This document shows positions 1 through 11,824 of a stretch of DNA of 64,000 bases, piece after piece. Numbering within the stretch: the stretch's first letter is position 1; every line of letters begins with the position of its first letter. The notes beneath the pieces are model-generated. The model was not told where the DNA came from. It was given only the letters and a program-made list of their open reading frames with translations, and did no database searches. The stretch comes from Takifugu bimaculatus (lineage: Eukaryota; Chordata; Actinopteri; Tetraodontiformes; Tetraodontidae), in contig CP034980.1 in the NCBI GenBank assembly GCA_004026145.2, positions 12,193,649-12,257,648 on the forward strand. The letters run 5' to 3'. The translations under genes were made by a program, and so were the position numbers.

Positions 1-142
1 CCGTGAGTGGAGTTTGGAGGAAATGTCCTATTTTTGCTGTGCATTAACTTGTGTTTTCTGTCAGACTGCGAGTCTGCAGCTGCAGATGAGACAACAGCTC
101 CTCTCCATCACAGCTGGGATGAAGACGAGAGGAACAGCGTGA
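1..142 (+). CDS. ids: 3' end of a second iduronate 2-sulfatase (ids) copy, cut by the left window edge
   Basis: The first two bases are the end of an exon, followed by a GT donor at 3; the final coding exon runs 65-142 after a TTTCTGTCAG acceptor and ends in TGA at 140-142. The same exon pair, with the same splice sites, recurs at 24471-24590 and 24653-24730 in the larger ids gene of this window. One amino-acid difference is visible in the last exon (Ser here, Tyr there). An AATAAA signal at 288-293 lies in the same place as in the other copy. Only about 25 codons are visible, so whether the rest of this copy is intact cannot be judged here. It is the right-hand remainder of a duplicated unit whose body lies to the left. 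Confidence 0.85.
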   Translation, partial: REWSLEEMSYFCCALTCVFCQTASLQLQMRQQLLSITAGMKTRGTA

Positions 143-1286
143 CCATGGATGGAACAAAAGGACGAGAGCAGTACAACAAGGGTTAAAGGGAAAATCGTTT
201 GCACATTTTTGAAAAGAGAACCTGTTTTAATAGGGAATAAGGATCATAATGGGATTTAGTTTGTTTTTGTACTGTCTTCAGACTTCAAATAAACATTAGT
301 CTGAATCTCTGTTTTAGAGATGGCTTCGCACTACTTTAGAGATTTACATAGGTTAGATTTTAAATGTCAGTGTGCCAATGTGTTTGTGATGCACCTTCAT
401 AAAAAAACATGACAAAGAGCATCAGAAATGGAAACGTCATTAGGAAATTGAGTGAAACCTTTTCAGGAGTAAATGGGGAGCCACTGATACGCAGACCCTC
501 TTACAGAATTGCTTTGCAGGTGTGGGCCACAGGATACTTCAGTCTCAGCCTTCCTGGCTGATTCGTGGCTAGTTTAGATCTCACTGCTGGTGGCAGCATG
601 ATGGATCTACGACAACCCCCCCCCCCCCCCCCCCCCATTAATCCTACAAAATTACCCAAACATTCCCTCCTGGATGTTGGTGTTTTACGGTTGGAGAAAA
701 CTCAGTTTTAGATATGCTTATGGAAAAGTTCTACACTATGGGGTTCTAAGATGGTTCCAAATCTAATAGTCTTAAGGATACAGGGATGCATGTCTCCTGT
801 TGGAATTTAATTAGACAAAATGTTTCGACCACTGAGGCAGCTCATGTCAGCTTTTAAACAAATGAAAGGTTGGTATTATGTCAAGGGTTTGATCATGACT
901 GAGTCCTGGCCTTGGTTACTGCCCCAAGTTCATTAGACCCTTCTTCAATGTTTACATTTAAAAATGTGTTATTGCTAACAAAAATAAAACAGCACCACTT
1001 TTCATAATTTATTATATCCGACTTTTGACAAATGGAAAAAAAAAATGTACAAGACTAAATGGTGGGTGCATTAATGACATATTTCCTTCTTACAATTAAG
1101 TGCAAGCATTGATTTAGTGATTTTTAAAACCAAACACTAATTAACTTGTTTTATCCAATCATCTCCACTTCCTGATTGAATCCCAGGTGACGACATCTCC
1201 ACATAGATGCTCCTGTGACTTAACGGAAGCCTAAGGCAGGTGCTTACTGTATGATGGGGGGGTCCTGTGAGGGTGAGGGCAGCAGT

Positions 1287-3178
1287 CTATGGAGCCTGGG
1301 TGGTTCCAACACCGACTGCATTTGCATAAGCTGACAGTAAACTGACAACCTGCCGGGTTTCTAGAGTAAGTCTGACCTCAGTCAGCCAGTCTTCCACAAC
1401 TCTCCTGGCCTCTCCCCTCAACTGGTTCACCAATTTAGCTGCTAACTCCAGATTTCCATGCTCCAAACAGTAGCTTGCATACGACAGAAGCTTGAATGGG
1501 TCTAAATCCTCACTACATAGCTGAGAAGGTGGAGCTTCCTCTTTCTTTTCAAACAGCAGCGCAGCTTGGATGTAGGATAAGAAATACTGGTACAAAGAGT
1601 TATGGGATTCATCGATGAGGGCCACCTTGCGCGCCAGTGGTCGGATGGCATTGAACCGGGCGCGAAGGGAAGCCTCACTGTACACACCGCGCTGCAGGGA
1701 TTCTTCAGGAAAGGCTGCTGACAGAGCCAAAGCGAAATCGTCACCGGGGCAGCTGTCTTTCAAAGCCCGAACAGCGCCCTCTAGAGGCACGGTGGGGGCC
1801 TCAACATCCGCAGTCTTTAAAGTGTAGTTGAGAGCATCCACGGAGATCCAGAGGTGATGAGCTTTACGAGCTTCTTCCTCTGCAACCACATGGCCTGCAG
1901 GCGAAAGACCAGAGATTGTGCCACGTTATAGGAGGCAGGAGACGTCCCAGCAACCGTGGTGCACAGTTAATCACAAAGGTGTTTTGGAATTCACTAGAAC
2001 AGTTGATGCACAAGTCTTACTGTCTACGGCTTCTTCCACCCCCTTCAGTCTTGCATAGGCTGTGTTCATGTCCAGAGTAAAGTTATCCAGCTGCTCCTGG
2101 CTGAGCTGACGGAATTTGGTCTCCTGTTCGAGCATCTTACTGCTCAAGACCTGATCACACCAGTAGAGGTGAATTAGTAATAGAAAAAGAAGAGCCACGT
2201 CTTTTACGTCAACCTCCAGCAGGTTTTAGTTCGGCAGCAAAGCCAGTCGATGCCTACATGTTAATCATTCAAGTTTACTCGTCATTACCTGTTCAGCTTC
2301 AGATTTCAGCTCCTGCTCCTGGACTTTAATCACGTCACGGACGTGGTCGGTGTGAGCGGCATCTTGGCGCCGGAGCTGAGTTCTCATCTCTGCCTCCATC
2401 ACTTCCCTCAACTCAGACAGCTACACACACACAAACACACACACAAACACAGTTCCTGTCACACTGACAGCAGTAGGAGACACATTCTAATACTGTGTGG
2501 AATAAAAGGAAGATCCCTTCCTTTTACCTTCCTCTCCTGCTCCAAGCAAGCCTCCTCCGTGACGTGCTGCAAGGCAGTATTGACGGTTTTGCTCAAGGAC
2601 TTTTGGTGCTCTAGTTTCTGCTGTTCCACTATAACCAGTCCATCTATTATCTCTTATAAAGTATTACAGGTCAATGTATTCTGTCTTTTAAATCATTAAT
2701 TTTCCCCCCTTTCTGTCCCACCTGTCCAGTCATCCTCTGTCCTAGGCCAGTATAACTATCTACTTTATCCTCTATGGTCCATGTTCCACTAGGTTCTATG
2801 TTCCACTCCATTTAGCCACTGTCCCACATTAAAAAAATAGTTTCATAAATATTCTTCCAGTTGCTTTCCAGTGTAAATTGTAAGTTTTAGTTCTGGTATA
2901 ATGCTAAACAAAGATATAAAGCATTAATAAACATGCCAAAAATACACCTAAACACACTGATTTGGGTTATTTTTGCACGTGTTGGGAAGATGTCATAGAC
3001 CGACTCCTCTTGACATCTGAAGCTTCCAGGATATCATGATGGGATACAGAGCACCATATGGACACCAACCCAAGAGAAGTTTGTGTACCTTTGACTGTTG
3101 CCTCTGTATCACAAGGAGCAGGGACTGTTGGGACCTCACTAATAGCTGAGATGATGTGTGTTGCCTCTACTGAAGCCT
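1287..3178 (-). pseudogene. immt: Truncated duplicate of immt (MIC60/mitofilin), 3' exons only
   Basis: Exons, in transcript order from the right: 3089-3178 (the 90-bp exon also at 30120-30209), a broken exon 2528-2627, then 2289-2420, 2021-2150 and 1287-1894 with the stop codon. The last exon is open for 200 codons and holds the conserved mitofilin C-terminus, including the run around FKLLSYASYCLEHG. A 2,479-bp deletion has removed most of the broken exon and six whole exons (27502-29448 in the other copy). Exons upstream of the 90-bp exon (presequence, membrane segment) are absent because the duplicate ends at 3280. Without a presequence or promoter it should not make MIC60, although the remaining splice sites look intact. 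It could still be transcribed antisense to the neighbouring ids copy. Confidence 0.85.
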
Positions 3179-3524
3179 CTGGATGTAACAAAAATACACA
3201 AGGATACCAATTTGGCAAATTGAACAGATGACGCAACATGCATATGTGAGATGTCTCTGAGCATCAAACAGCATGCATAAGCATGCATTTTCCACACCAA
3301 AACACATTCATCGCTTCATGGCTCCGTCCTGAGCGGTCCAGATGAATGTGGAGCTCCAGACTTGAGCTTCATGGTTTTTGGCCATGGTGGATTTATTTTC
3401 ATTTCCTTCTGTTTCTCCTGATGACGTTGCGAACATGCAGCCTTTGCAGATGCATTTGCAGTTAAACCTCTCGTCTCATATTTATTCTAAATAAATAATC
3501 ATATTTGTGTTGTTTGGCTTGCAG

Positions 3525-6500
3525 CTCAACATGAACTCTGCTCCTACCTTCCTTCATTTCCCGTCCAAAGGAAAACCTCGTAAGGCTGACACCTATGAAC
3601 TGCAGGTCAGAGGTTTTGCAGCTGAGCAGCTGGCGAGATGGGTGGCAGACAGGACCGATGTGCAGGTAAAACCCAAACACGGCGCCGAGTCTGAGGTTGT
3701 GCTCACACTGCAGGCCTTAATGCTCCATTCTGATTTATTGCTGAACTCCGCTTTTCTTGTTTAGCTGTTCTGGTTACGTGTGTAAATGTCTCCCGTCTGC
3801 AGACTGCAATGTGAACGGCTCACACTCCTGAATCTGAATCTGAATCAGATTTATTTATTGCCATTGTTCATGTAGTACACAGTATTACACAAGCTAGGAA
3901 TTTGTCTCGGTGTGACGCTGTAACATTCAATATAGAGAAGACAATAAACACTAGAATAAGATATATATATATATATATAATAGTAAGGAATAGGTAATGT
4001 GTATTCCTATAATGTGCAAGAGCAGCAGTTAAGTTAAGGTTAGAAGTCCACAGTGCAGGTCAATGCAGGAGTAATGTGATGTTCGTGAGTCCGACTGGCT
4101 GCTGTACATGGTGCTTAAGTGATAAGTCACTTGGTGTTCAGCAGCCTGATGGCAGAGGGGAAGAAGCTGTTCATGTAGCGGGAGGTTTTGGTCCGAATGG
4201 ACCGTAGTCTCCTGCCTGAGGGGAGGGGGGAAAACAGTCCGTGACCAGGGTGGGAAGGGTCGGCCGTGATCCGACCTGCACGCCTCCGGGTCCTGGAGAT
4301 ATACAGGTCCTGGATGGATGGAAGCCTGCAGCCGATCACCTTCTCGGCAGCGCGCACGACGCGCTGCAGCCTCAGTCTGTCCCTGACGGTGGCGCCAGCA
4401 AACCACACAGTGATGGAGGAGGTGAGGATGGACTCGATGATGGCCGTATAAAACTGCGCCAACATCCTGGGAGGCAGTTTGAGCTTCCTCATCCTTTGCT
4501 GGGCCTTCTTGATGAGGGAGCTGATGGTTGGCTCCCACTTAAGGTCCCGGGTGATGGTGGTGCCCAGGAAGCGGAAGGAGTCTGCGATGGTGATGGGGGA
4601 GTCCATGAGGGCAAAGGGGGGCAAAGGGGCTGTGACTTTCCTGAAGTCCACAATCATCTCCACTGTTTTCTGAGCATTCAACTGCAGGTTGTTGTGTCCG
4701 CACCAGGACACCAGTCGAGCCACCTCCCTCCTGTAGGCAGTCTCGTCGCCATTGGAGATGAGCCCGATGAGGGTGGTGTCATCCGCAAACTTGATCAGTT
4801 TGACAGACTGGTGGCTTGAGGTGCAGCAGTTTGTGTACAGGGAGAAGAGCAGGGGGGGAAGTGCTCCTGAAGTGAGCCGCACGCTCAGTTGAACATTATA
4901 TGACGTCACACACAGAACGTTGATTAGGGAAGCAGCCGCTGAAGCTGGTCAGTCTAGATTTAAAAGGTGTGTGTTGGCAGCTGGCAGATTTGTGAGTGTG
5001 TGTTGGCTAAAAGGAGGATTACGAGAAGACCTTTTAAGTTTGGATTGAACCAAAGTACTAAATCCAAAACTTTGTTATCTCCTCACTGGCTAACTCCATC
5101 ATTGCTGTCTTCCATGTTTATCATCGTCATGGAGACCCCCGTTCCCTCTTGTTTTTGTCAGCAGTGCAGAATTATGATTTGTCGCTCCAAAGAGACTACA
5201 AAGTCGCATTAAATGCGACCTGGCTGTTCAAACCATGGTCGCATTCAAGACAATCCGATACGTATCCGATCCATTCCCACATTTGGAAGTGGCCGGAATC
5301 GGATTTGAAAATGTCAGATTCAGTGAGTTGTGTGTCAGAAACGAAGCGGATTCAGATCTTGAGTGAGAAAATCGGATTCGGGTCAGTTTTGATGGCAGCG
5401 TGGACGCAGTTTGAGACCCTGGCCTCTAAATCTGATCAGTCACAGTAACTGTGATGAAAGCAACCGAATCTCAGTGTTCAGCTAAATCTGTTGTGATAAT
5501 AGAATCAAAACCGTTGCCGTGTTTGTGCTTGTTCTTGTTTCTCAGATTCGTATCATTCGTCCTCCGAACTACGCGGGGCCTCTTCTGCTGGGCTTCCTCC
5601 TGGCTGGGATCGGAGGCCTGGCATATTTACGGAGAAACAACCTGGAGTTTCTATTCAACAAAAACGTGTGGGCCTTCTCCGCACTGGTAACGTCATCATC
5701 CATCTTTGTACCTACTTATAGAATTGTAATTGGTCACATCCACTTGGGCCGTGGGTCAGTGATGCTGTGGAAGTTAACAGTACTCCCACTGAGGGACTGC
5801 ACACTTGTGGAGCTGAATGTTTATGGAGTCGGTGCGTTAATAACTAAATAACTAAACTGCGTTTTACCTCTGTGTCTGTCGAGCTGACACAATCAAGGCC
5901 AGACCTACAGCTTTTCAAATACCACGCTGTCACGAACAGATTCACAGCCTTATTGAACGCTTATTGTTTGCAGACACAGGACAGTTGAGTCATTCCCCTT
6001 TGTTTCCTTATATTTTCAGAACCAGTTCTACCAGTTAATCCCTGAACAGGAGCACAGATTCTCTATTCAGTTAAGATGCCTATTCAGTTAAAAGCTATTA
6101 GTACTGTAGAACTAAAGTATCTGTGCTAATAGTATACGTGATAAGAACCAAAAAGGCCTTCATTGTTCTTAGTACACACAGTTGATGTGTATCGGATATT
6201 TCTTTTTAAAGGTGACAAAGTGCTCTGACAAATGACAACGTTCAGTTAAACTGGACCAGTCAGCTTTGATTTCCGGTTTGTCTGTTTATGGATTTAAACT
6301 TGTTCATTGGGCTGCAACAAATCAGTGAAATGTTCATTATTTTATGCTTTTGAACACCAAACTCCTTTAAATGTCTGATTTATCAGAAATCACCTGTATG
6401 TTGTTGGTTTCCAGCCATGCTCAGGTGAGCTGCACTGAGATCATGATCACAGCAGGAAGGGGGAGTTAACATCTGCTGTCAAATCTGAATTAAGATGATG

Positions 6501-7312
6501 GATGATGAATGTGTGAGCATTCGGTAATATTTCTCTTCTTTTGGACTGGTCTGTGTATTTTAGTGCTTTGTCTTGATCATGACATCTGGACAGATGTGGA
6601 ATCACATTCGAGGACCTCCTTACGCACACAAAAACCCCAGCACCGGCCAAATTGTAAGCTGGATGCAGATGATTAACCTGAAATGCTTTATAATGCATCA
6701 TTTAAACAACGGGAAATGTGTTTCAGAGTTATATCCACGGCAGCAGTCAAGCCCAGTTCGTCGCCGAGACGCACATCGTTCTCCTGTTCAGTATCCTTGA
6801 TTATAAGGCCTCACACTTTTTATCCCAAAGGTCACCGGCCTTTTGGTTTCTCTTTGTTGGAGTTTTCGGTCGATTCTTAAACCGTAGTTGTTTTGGGAGT
6901 TGACCTTGACCTTTGTGTCAGATGCTGCTATTACCATGGGAATGGTGATGCTGTGTGAAGCCGCTTCCTCTGACCTGGAGATTGGCAAGAGAAAAAGTAC
7001 GTTGCCCACACAGCGACCCGTAAATGATCACACATGTGACTTTTGTGCCCCGAACTATTGATATATTGTTTGTGTGTGTGTGCCAGTTATGTGTGTGGCA
7101 GGAATTGCTCTGATGATGGTGTTCTTTAGCTGGCTGTTGTCAGTCTTCAGAGCAAAATACCACGGATACCCATACAGGTAGAGCAGAAGCACTTGGTTAC
7201 CTGTGTATTTTTCTTCTTCCTTTATCCAAAGTCAGTTATTTTAAAGCGATGTATTTATTTCTGACTGATTAATAGTATTTTCTTTAACTATTGCAGCTTC
7301 CTGATGAGTTGA
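3525..7312 (+). CDS. magt1: Magnesium transporter 1 / OST3-type oligosaccharyltransferase subunit, last seven exons
   Basis: Exons: 3525-3665, 5546-5686, 6564-6653, 6727-6790, 6922-6996, 7087-7177, 7297-7312. They join in frame. The encoded part begins just after the lumenal thioredoxin-like fold (LNMNSAPTF) and runs through four hydrophobic segments to the C-terminus ending YPYSFLMS, typical of MAGT1 rather than TUSC3. The family is the thioredoxin-like subunit of the STT3B oligosaccharyltransferase in the ER membrane. The redox CXXC and signal-peptide exons are not in the window. The intron upstream of the first exon here is cut at 3280 by the duplication junction, so this may be a 5'-truncated duplicate rather than the complete gene. 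The intron at 6791-6921 has U12-type signals. AATAAA at 7712-7717 is a likely polyadenylation signal. Confidence 0.9.
3835..4905 (-). mobile_element. 5'-truncated L2/Maui-like LINE fragment
   Basis: An open frame of 260 codons on the minus strand (4127-4909) is the C-terminal half of a non-LTR reverse transcriptase. It has the FADDTTLIG catalytic box and downstream thumb sequences. The 3' end of the element, at the low coordinates, finishes in a short repeat of TGAATC units (about 3836-3852), as in fish L2/Maui-type LINEs that end in short tandem repeats rather than poly(A). The endonuclease and the N-terminal half of the RT are missing, the usual 5' truncation. The start near 4880-4909 looks rearranged. 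It lies in a magt1 intron, antisense to it, and is not expected to be mobile. Confidence 0.85.
3960..3980. repeat. Short AT dinucleotide microsatellite
   Basis: About ten AT repeats lie in the 3' untranslated part of the LINE fragment inside the magt1 intron. Confidence 0.8.
6791..6921 (+). other. magt1: U12-type GT-AG intron of magt1
   Basis: The donor reads GTATCCTTGA, matching the minor-spliceosome 5' consensus GTATCCTT, whereas the neighbouring magt1 donors are ordinary U2 type. A CCTTGAC branch-site match lies about 12 nt before the CAG acceptor, the short spacing typical of U12 introns. The exon phases on both sides agree with this intron. Confidence 0.75.
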
Positions 7313-8676
7313 AGGTAATGAAAAGCCGCTGTTCCTCTCAGCTGTGGATTCCAAGGATCTTGCGTGTGTTTAAGTCACTGTGTCTGCTGACCTTTGACCT
7401 TTAGAAGTCTATGCTAAATCATGCAAATACGACGTGCCTCAAAGATGACTCCATTCATCCTCAATTCCCAAACTGTATTTTACCACAAGTCTTTTCTTTT
7501 CTACAAGAATATTGAATTTGAAGATGATAGATTTTCTTATATTTTCACCTCTAAATCTTTACATTTTTGAAAACTTATGGAACATATTCCCTAACTTGGC
7601 CTCCTGGTACAAGTTAAAATCTGTCAGAAGTGCTTCCATCGTGTGAACGTAACTTTAAAGCTCCTGCACAAATGTCGTCAGAGATAATGCTGATTTTAGA
7701 TCAATTTCATCAATAAAACTACCAAACTGTCCACACTCTTCTTTTTCCTGTCAGTTTGAGCTATAATATATATATAAAAACCTATTTCAGGTGTCATTTT
7801 ACATCTCTGCCTTTTCAGAGGTGGCTACAGGGTTTCTCCTTGCTCGAACAAAAGTCGTTGAACTCAACACTAAGCCATAAAATATGGTTTATAAAGGTTT
7901 TTCCCACTAACCTGCTGTCCTTTAACTGTTGCATTAGCACCATGCAGTGCCTTTGTTTCTGTGGATAAACACTGATGTCTTTATTTCTCTCTCTGCCTTT
8001 TCCACTGCTGAGGTGACGACCAGATTCAGGATGAAGTCGAATTTACAACTGATCTTTAATTTCCCTGAAGGCAACCTGCAGTCATTTAAAGCTCTGATAG
8101 GAAATATCAGTGACGTTCTTGATTTTAACTGAAATTAAAGTGTAAATGGTCGAAGAAATATGGCTTTTATGATGAGGTGATTCTTCATATGGACTTTATT
8201 TGACCTGTTTTTGTTGGAATCATTTTCTGTTGGAAAACTTGTGTAGGTAAACCTCGTTGAGTACTAAATCACAAATATGCATATTTTATGTTTTGTAAAA
8301 CAAAGTGCTTTAATGACGTTTGTATCGGATGAAGAGATTTTGTTCTATTAAAAGAAATTTCTCCTGGATTTCTGTTTTTTTTCCCCCAGTCAAATCTCTT
8401 GGGGCCCTTTTTAAATGAATATATGTGCAGAATAAGCAGGTGGAGGACAGTCCTGACTATTATGGTCTGGGAAAGAACACTGAGCTCATCTTCTGAGCAG
8501 TGAGTTGTTGGCAGAGAAACTGACTCAAGCAGCAGTTTCCATTTCATGTTTTCAATGAAACTTTACCAACATGGAAACACACAAGGTCACATTTAATCTT
8601 GCTGTCACATTTGTTATAAACAGTCATCGCCAATATTCAGTTCAAGTATAAAAAGAACCCAAAGACGAACTACAGG
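7313..8676. other. magt1 3' region and convergent gap to dcps
   Basis: This holds the magt1 3' untranslated region with AATAAA at 7712-7717, then AT-rich sequence without a convincing coding frame or repeat. The dcps polyadenylation signal (TTTATT on the plus strand, 8677-8682) marks the other side. The two genes are tail to tail. Confidence 0.6.
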
Positions 8677-8725
8677 TTTATTAAAAATAGACAAAAATAC
8701 ACTTGTGATGCAGAAAAACACTGGC

Positions 8726-11700
8726 TTAAATCTTTCCAGCCTCTCTGAACTTGGTGAGCAGTCCATTTTCAGCTTTCAGGGGAAAGGAGAGGGTGTGAGA
8801 CTTGTAGTAGTCCGGGTTGGATTGGAGGTTCTGGATGACATCTCCCAGAAGATGTGCCCTCTCCACTCCACATCCTAGGGCTTCATAGTCCAGCATGGTG
8901 AAGTGGACATGCAGGTGGTAGTAGGAGGGTTGGTAGTGCAGGTAGACTCTCAGCTTACTGGCAGGAAGTTCATACTTCTTCATTATGGCTTCCTAAGGAA
9001 AAATAAGACAGGTGATCTTCCTGCATGGGCAGTACATTTTGGATCTCTCTAACACCAAAATAACTACGTTTCGAGGTCATTTCTCAAAGGCCAGGACACT
9101 TTTGTCTCACCTTTCCCTTCTGGAAGACATTCTTCAGTAATGGGAGATGTTCTGCCGTTAACCCTCTGATACTTCTGATGCCTTTCTGGTGAACTATGGC
9201 TATCAGGTATAAATCATCAACCTGACAGAAGAAAGCACAATTCACAGTTCAAACCACCCTGCAAAGATTTCTGATATATGTGAAGATCTGCTTTGATAGA
9301 TGTAAACTTCATAAGTGCTGTCAGGGTAGTCAAGTGTGTCAGGTGTTTGGTGAAACTAGTGAAGTTTTATCCTGAGTGGCAGAATGTGATGAGTTCTGGT
9401 CTGAGGAGACCATTTATAAACTGTAAAAAAAATAATCCCAGAATAACCTGGATCCTGCAGCAGCTGAGCCCAAACTAGCTCAACAATGAAAGTGTTGTTT
9501 ATATGTGGAATGCTTGTGCGGATGATAAAATTTCAAAAGCCTTTTAAATCAAGAAGCGGAGGTAATTAGCTTTTCCATTGTCAATCGTCTCAGATTTCAT
9601 TTGGATTCTGTTACCTGTTTCTGGTTCCATTTGCGGTCTGGGAGGAGAACAAAACCAACATCTGGGTCTGGGTCTTCGTAGACGATCTTCTCTGCCTCGG
9701 CCTTCTTCTCCAGGATGTTGTATACCCACTTTTTGGGGTAGAACGTGACGCTTGAGTTCTCCGCGAGGCGTGAGATTTACCTACACGAAAATGTCAGGAC
9801 TTACCTGCAGACTGAAACTCTGACTCTCGATGTAGGGCAGAGTAATGGAGCTGTAGTCCTCAGCCGTCTCCTCCACCAGGTACCTCTCCTGATGCGGCTG
9901 TTTCTTTAAGTGCTCCTCTGTGGCTGGACACACCACCGTCACTTTCATCTCTAGAAAACAAGCGTTTTGTTTCCGATCTTTATTTCCACCTGCTGATAAA
10001 AGGCTTCTTTATTCATTTCTCTGATTGTACCGTTTAGATGGGGTGGAGGCTGAAGCCAGTAAGTGCTGTAGACGTCGTTCTGCGCGTGAGAAGACAGCGT
10101 GGAGCGGCTGAAAAGCTCGGTCAGGGTGTCCTCTGTGATGGGAGTCTTCTCCAGAGTAACCACAGCATCCTGGTCAACGAGCTGGTAATAACAGGATAAT
10201 CAGTTTCTTCTTCCAACAACTCAAAATAACAGAAACTGGCACAGCTGACACAAGCTAGCTGCTAAAAATGCCGATTTAAGGGCGTCAGCATGGAAAACTT
10301 TAAATCATTATCTCTGCCAGCCTTCCTATTGGTCGACCAGTGACAAAGACCTGTTTGTGTATATCAGGAAGCGCAGAATAACTTGTTTCCGGGAGGTAGT
10401 TTGCTGTTGCTGCTACAGGACGTTTAGAGGTCGCCTGAGGTGATGGTGCAGGTTGGGGGTTGGCCGTAGCTGCCGGGGGGACGTTAGGGTGCCGGGCAAA
10501 CGGGGACGGCGTCAGGGTTGGGGGTGTGCACCCTGCCGGTGGGGAGTCTGAGGAGGGCATTAATGCCTTTGCGAGAGTCCCCATCATGTGCAGTAGGAGC
10601 TGGCTGTTGGCCTGCTGCAGCTCTGTTATGGCTCGGAACTGGCGCTCCTCCGCTTCTTGCTGCATCTTTATGAAGTTCTCGAACACGGCTTTCTCCTCCT
10701 CGCGCCGTTTCTGGTCAGCCTCATCCATACGCCTCTTCTGCTGCAAGTAGCTGTCCAAAAAACTCTCCAAGCGATCGGCCTTGCGTTTCCTCTTCCTGAC
10801 TTGGGCGCCAGGAACCGTCCACTGGATGATGTTCTGCTCTGGCTGGGGCCTCTGGCTCCCTGAGCTGGTTGTGCTCTCATCTTCTTCGGGATGAACTTCC
10901 AGGTAGTCTTCATCTCCTGGCAACACAGAACATGTCACTGTAAACAGGCCAATGGCCTGTTAAAGCCTTTTTTCAATGCCTCTGTGTGCGTAATAACCAT
11001 CATCATGAGAGATTACCGCTTGATTAGGGCTCAGAGTTAAATAAGACCCAGAAAAAACCACTTACCATTTTTGATCGCGATCCGATCACCGGTGTACTCG
11101 AACAGCTCGGTGGGCTCTGCTGATGTGGGCGTCCAGGGTGCTTCCTCTTTAAAAGACTCCGCGACCTGCTTGGCTCTGTTTGCTGGGCTGGATCCGAGGA
11201 TTCCGTCCAGCTCATCGTACCACACGAACTTCTCCTTCTCTTCCGGCGAGCCGCCACTTTTTCCGAGCGCGTCCCGGACCCTGAAATACTGCAGCCGCAG
11301 TTTCTTCACGTCTGCACCTCCTCGGTGCTCCACGTCTGCCCTCGGAACATTCTCCACCTTTTCGCCGCGGATCTGGCCCCTGGTCCGCTGGTGGCCCTGA
11401 GCCTGGACGCGCTGCGCCCTACGCCAGCTTCCTCCCCGGGTTGGTTGGTTCCTACGTGATGACTCTTCCGTGTATTGGATTTTTTTTAATATATACATAT
11501 ATAAACCTAATAAATTTCATTATACGACTTCTCGGAAATGTGCCTTTATGTTTAAAAATCCCCAATGCAATTTTGAGTGTTTATTCCAATTGAAATGGGA
11601 TGTAAATAAAGCGTTACCTTTCCGTGGATGGACATGGTTTTCTCCCTGGCGGACTTCCTCAAAATTTTGGACATTTTAAACTTAGACAGAACACTTTGGG

Positions 11701-11824
11701 AATCGGATCCTTCCATAGTTTCACTTGGGTCTTTGTCCGTTTGGGGTCTCTTACGGCCGGCGTTGCGTTTAGCTACAATGTCCGTCATGTTGTTTAATTC
11801 TAAGACGGTGACAAATTCACTCAC
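8726..11824 (-). CDS. dcps: Scavenger mRNA decapping enzyme, HIT family
   Basis: Six exons in transcript order: 11618-11824, 10031-10181, 9805-9950, 9615-9728, 9111-9221, 8726-8992. They join in frame to 331 codons, close to the 337 of human DCPS. The enzyme hydrolyses the cap left on short oligonucleotides after 3'-5' mRNA decay, releasing m7GMP, in nucleus and cytoplasm. The histidine-triad motif HLHVH is at residues 269-273 (central His 271) in the last exon, within HYQPSYYHLHVHF. The N-terminal exon contains the family's SKILRKSAREK-like segment. The first Met (11824) opens the frame; a second Met at codon 13 (11788) is an alternative start. The exon-4 acceptor (AAAAAG) has a weak pyrimidine tract. 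Intron 1 holds a broken Myb/SANT-type gene on the same strand. Polyadenylation signal at 8677-8682. Confidence 0.93.
10300..11350 (-). pseudogene. Myb/SANT-like (Harbinger accessory-type) gene remnant inside dcps intron 1
   Basis: Two exons can be drawn: 11350-11066 and 10916-10300, joined in phase across a consensus GTAAGT donor and a TTGCCAG acceptor. The second exon is open for about 205 codons. It has a charged basic segment, a coiled-coil-like Glu/Gln/Arg stretch and a Pro/Thr-rich region. The first exon begins like the Myb/SANT-like DNA-binding domain of Harbinger-type partner proteins (WSTEEV near 11320). It then jumps, out of frame, to the end of that domain (KKLRLQYFRVRD and WYDELDGILG, about 11,220-11,310), with the middle of the domain missing. 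I infer an internal deletion and a dead, transposon-derived gene. Family assignment is from motif memory only. Confidence 0.55.

Larger units (their letters stand above)
1..3280. repeat. Partial tandem-duplicate copy of the ids-immt interval
   Basis: Positions 1-2628 match about 24,588-27,184 almost base for base, and 2621-3280 match about 29,656-30,310. Differences are scattered substitutions and small indels, such as a run of about 20 C at 618-637 that is much shorter in the other copy. Similarity stops abruptly at 3280, where immt intron sequence gives way to magt1 intron sequence. Between the two matching blocks this copy lacks 2,479 bp. By eye the identity is clearly above 95%, but I did not compute it. 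The unit is in the same orientation as the right copy. Confidence 0.9.

Noticed and set aside
4241..4819. Plus-strand frame of 192 codons
   Set aside because: It is the antisense shadow of the LINE reverse-transcriptase frame.
5190..5450. Sequence with repeated TCCGAT/GGATTC motifs in a magt1 intron, possibly a hAT-like MITE
   Set aside because: I could not find terminal inverted repeats or a target duplication.
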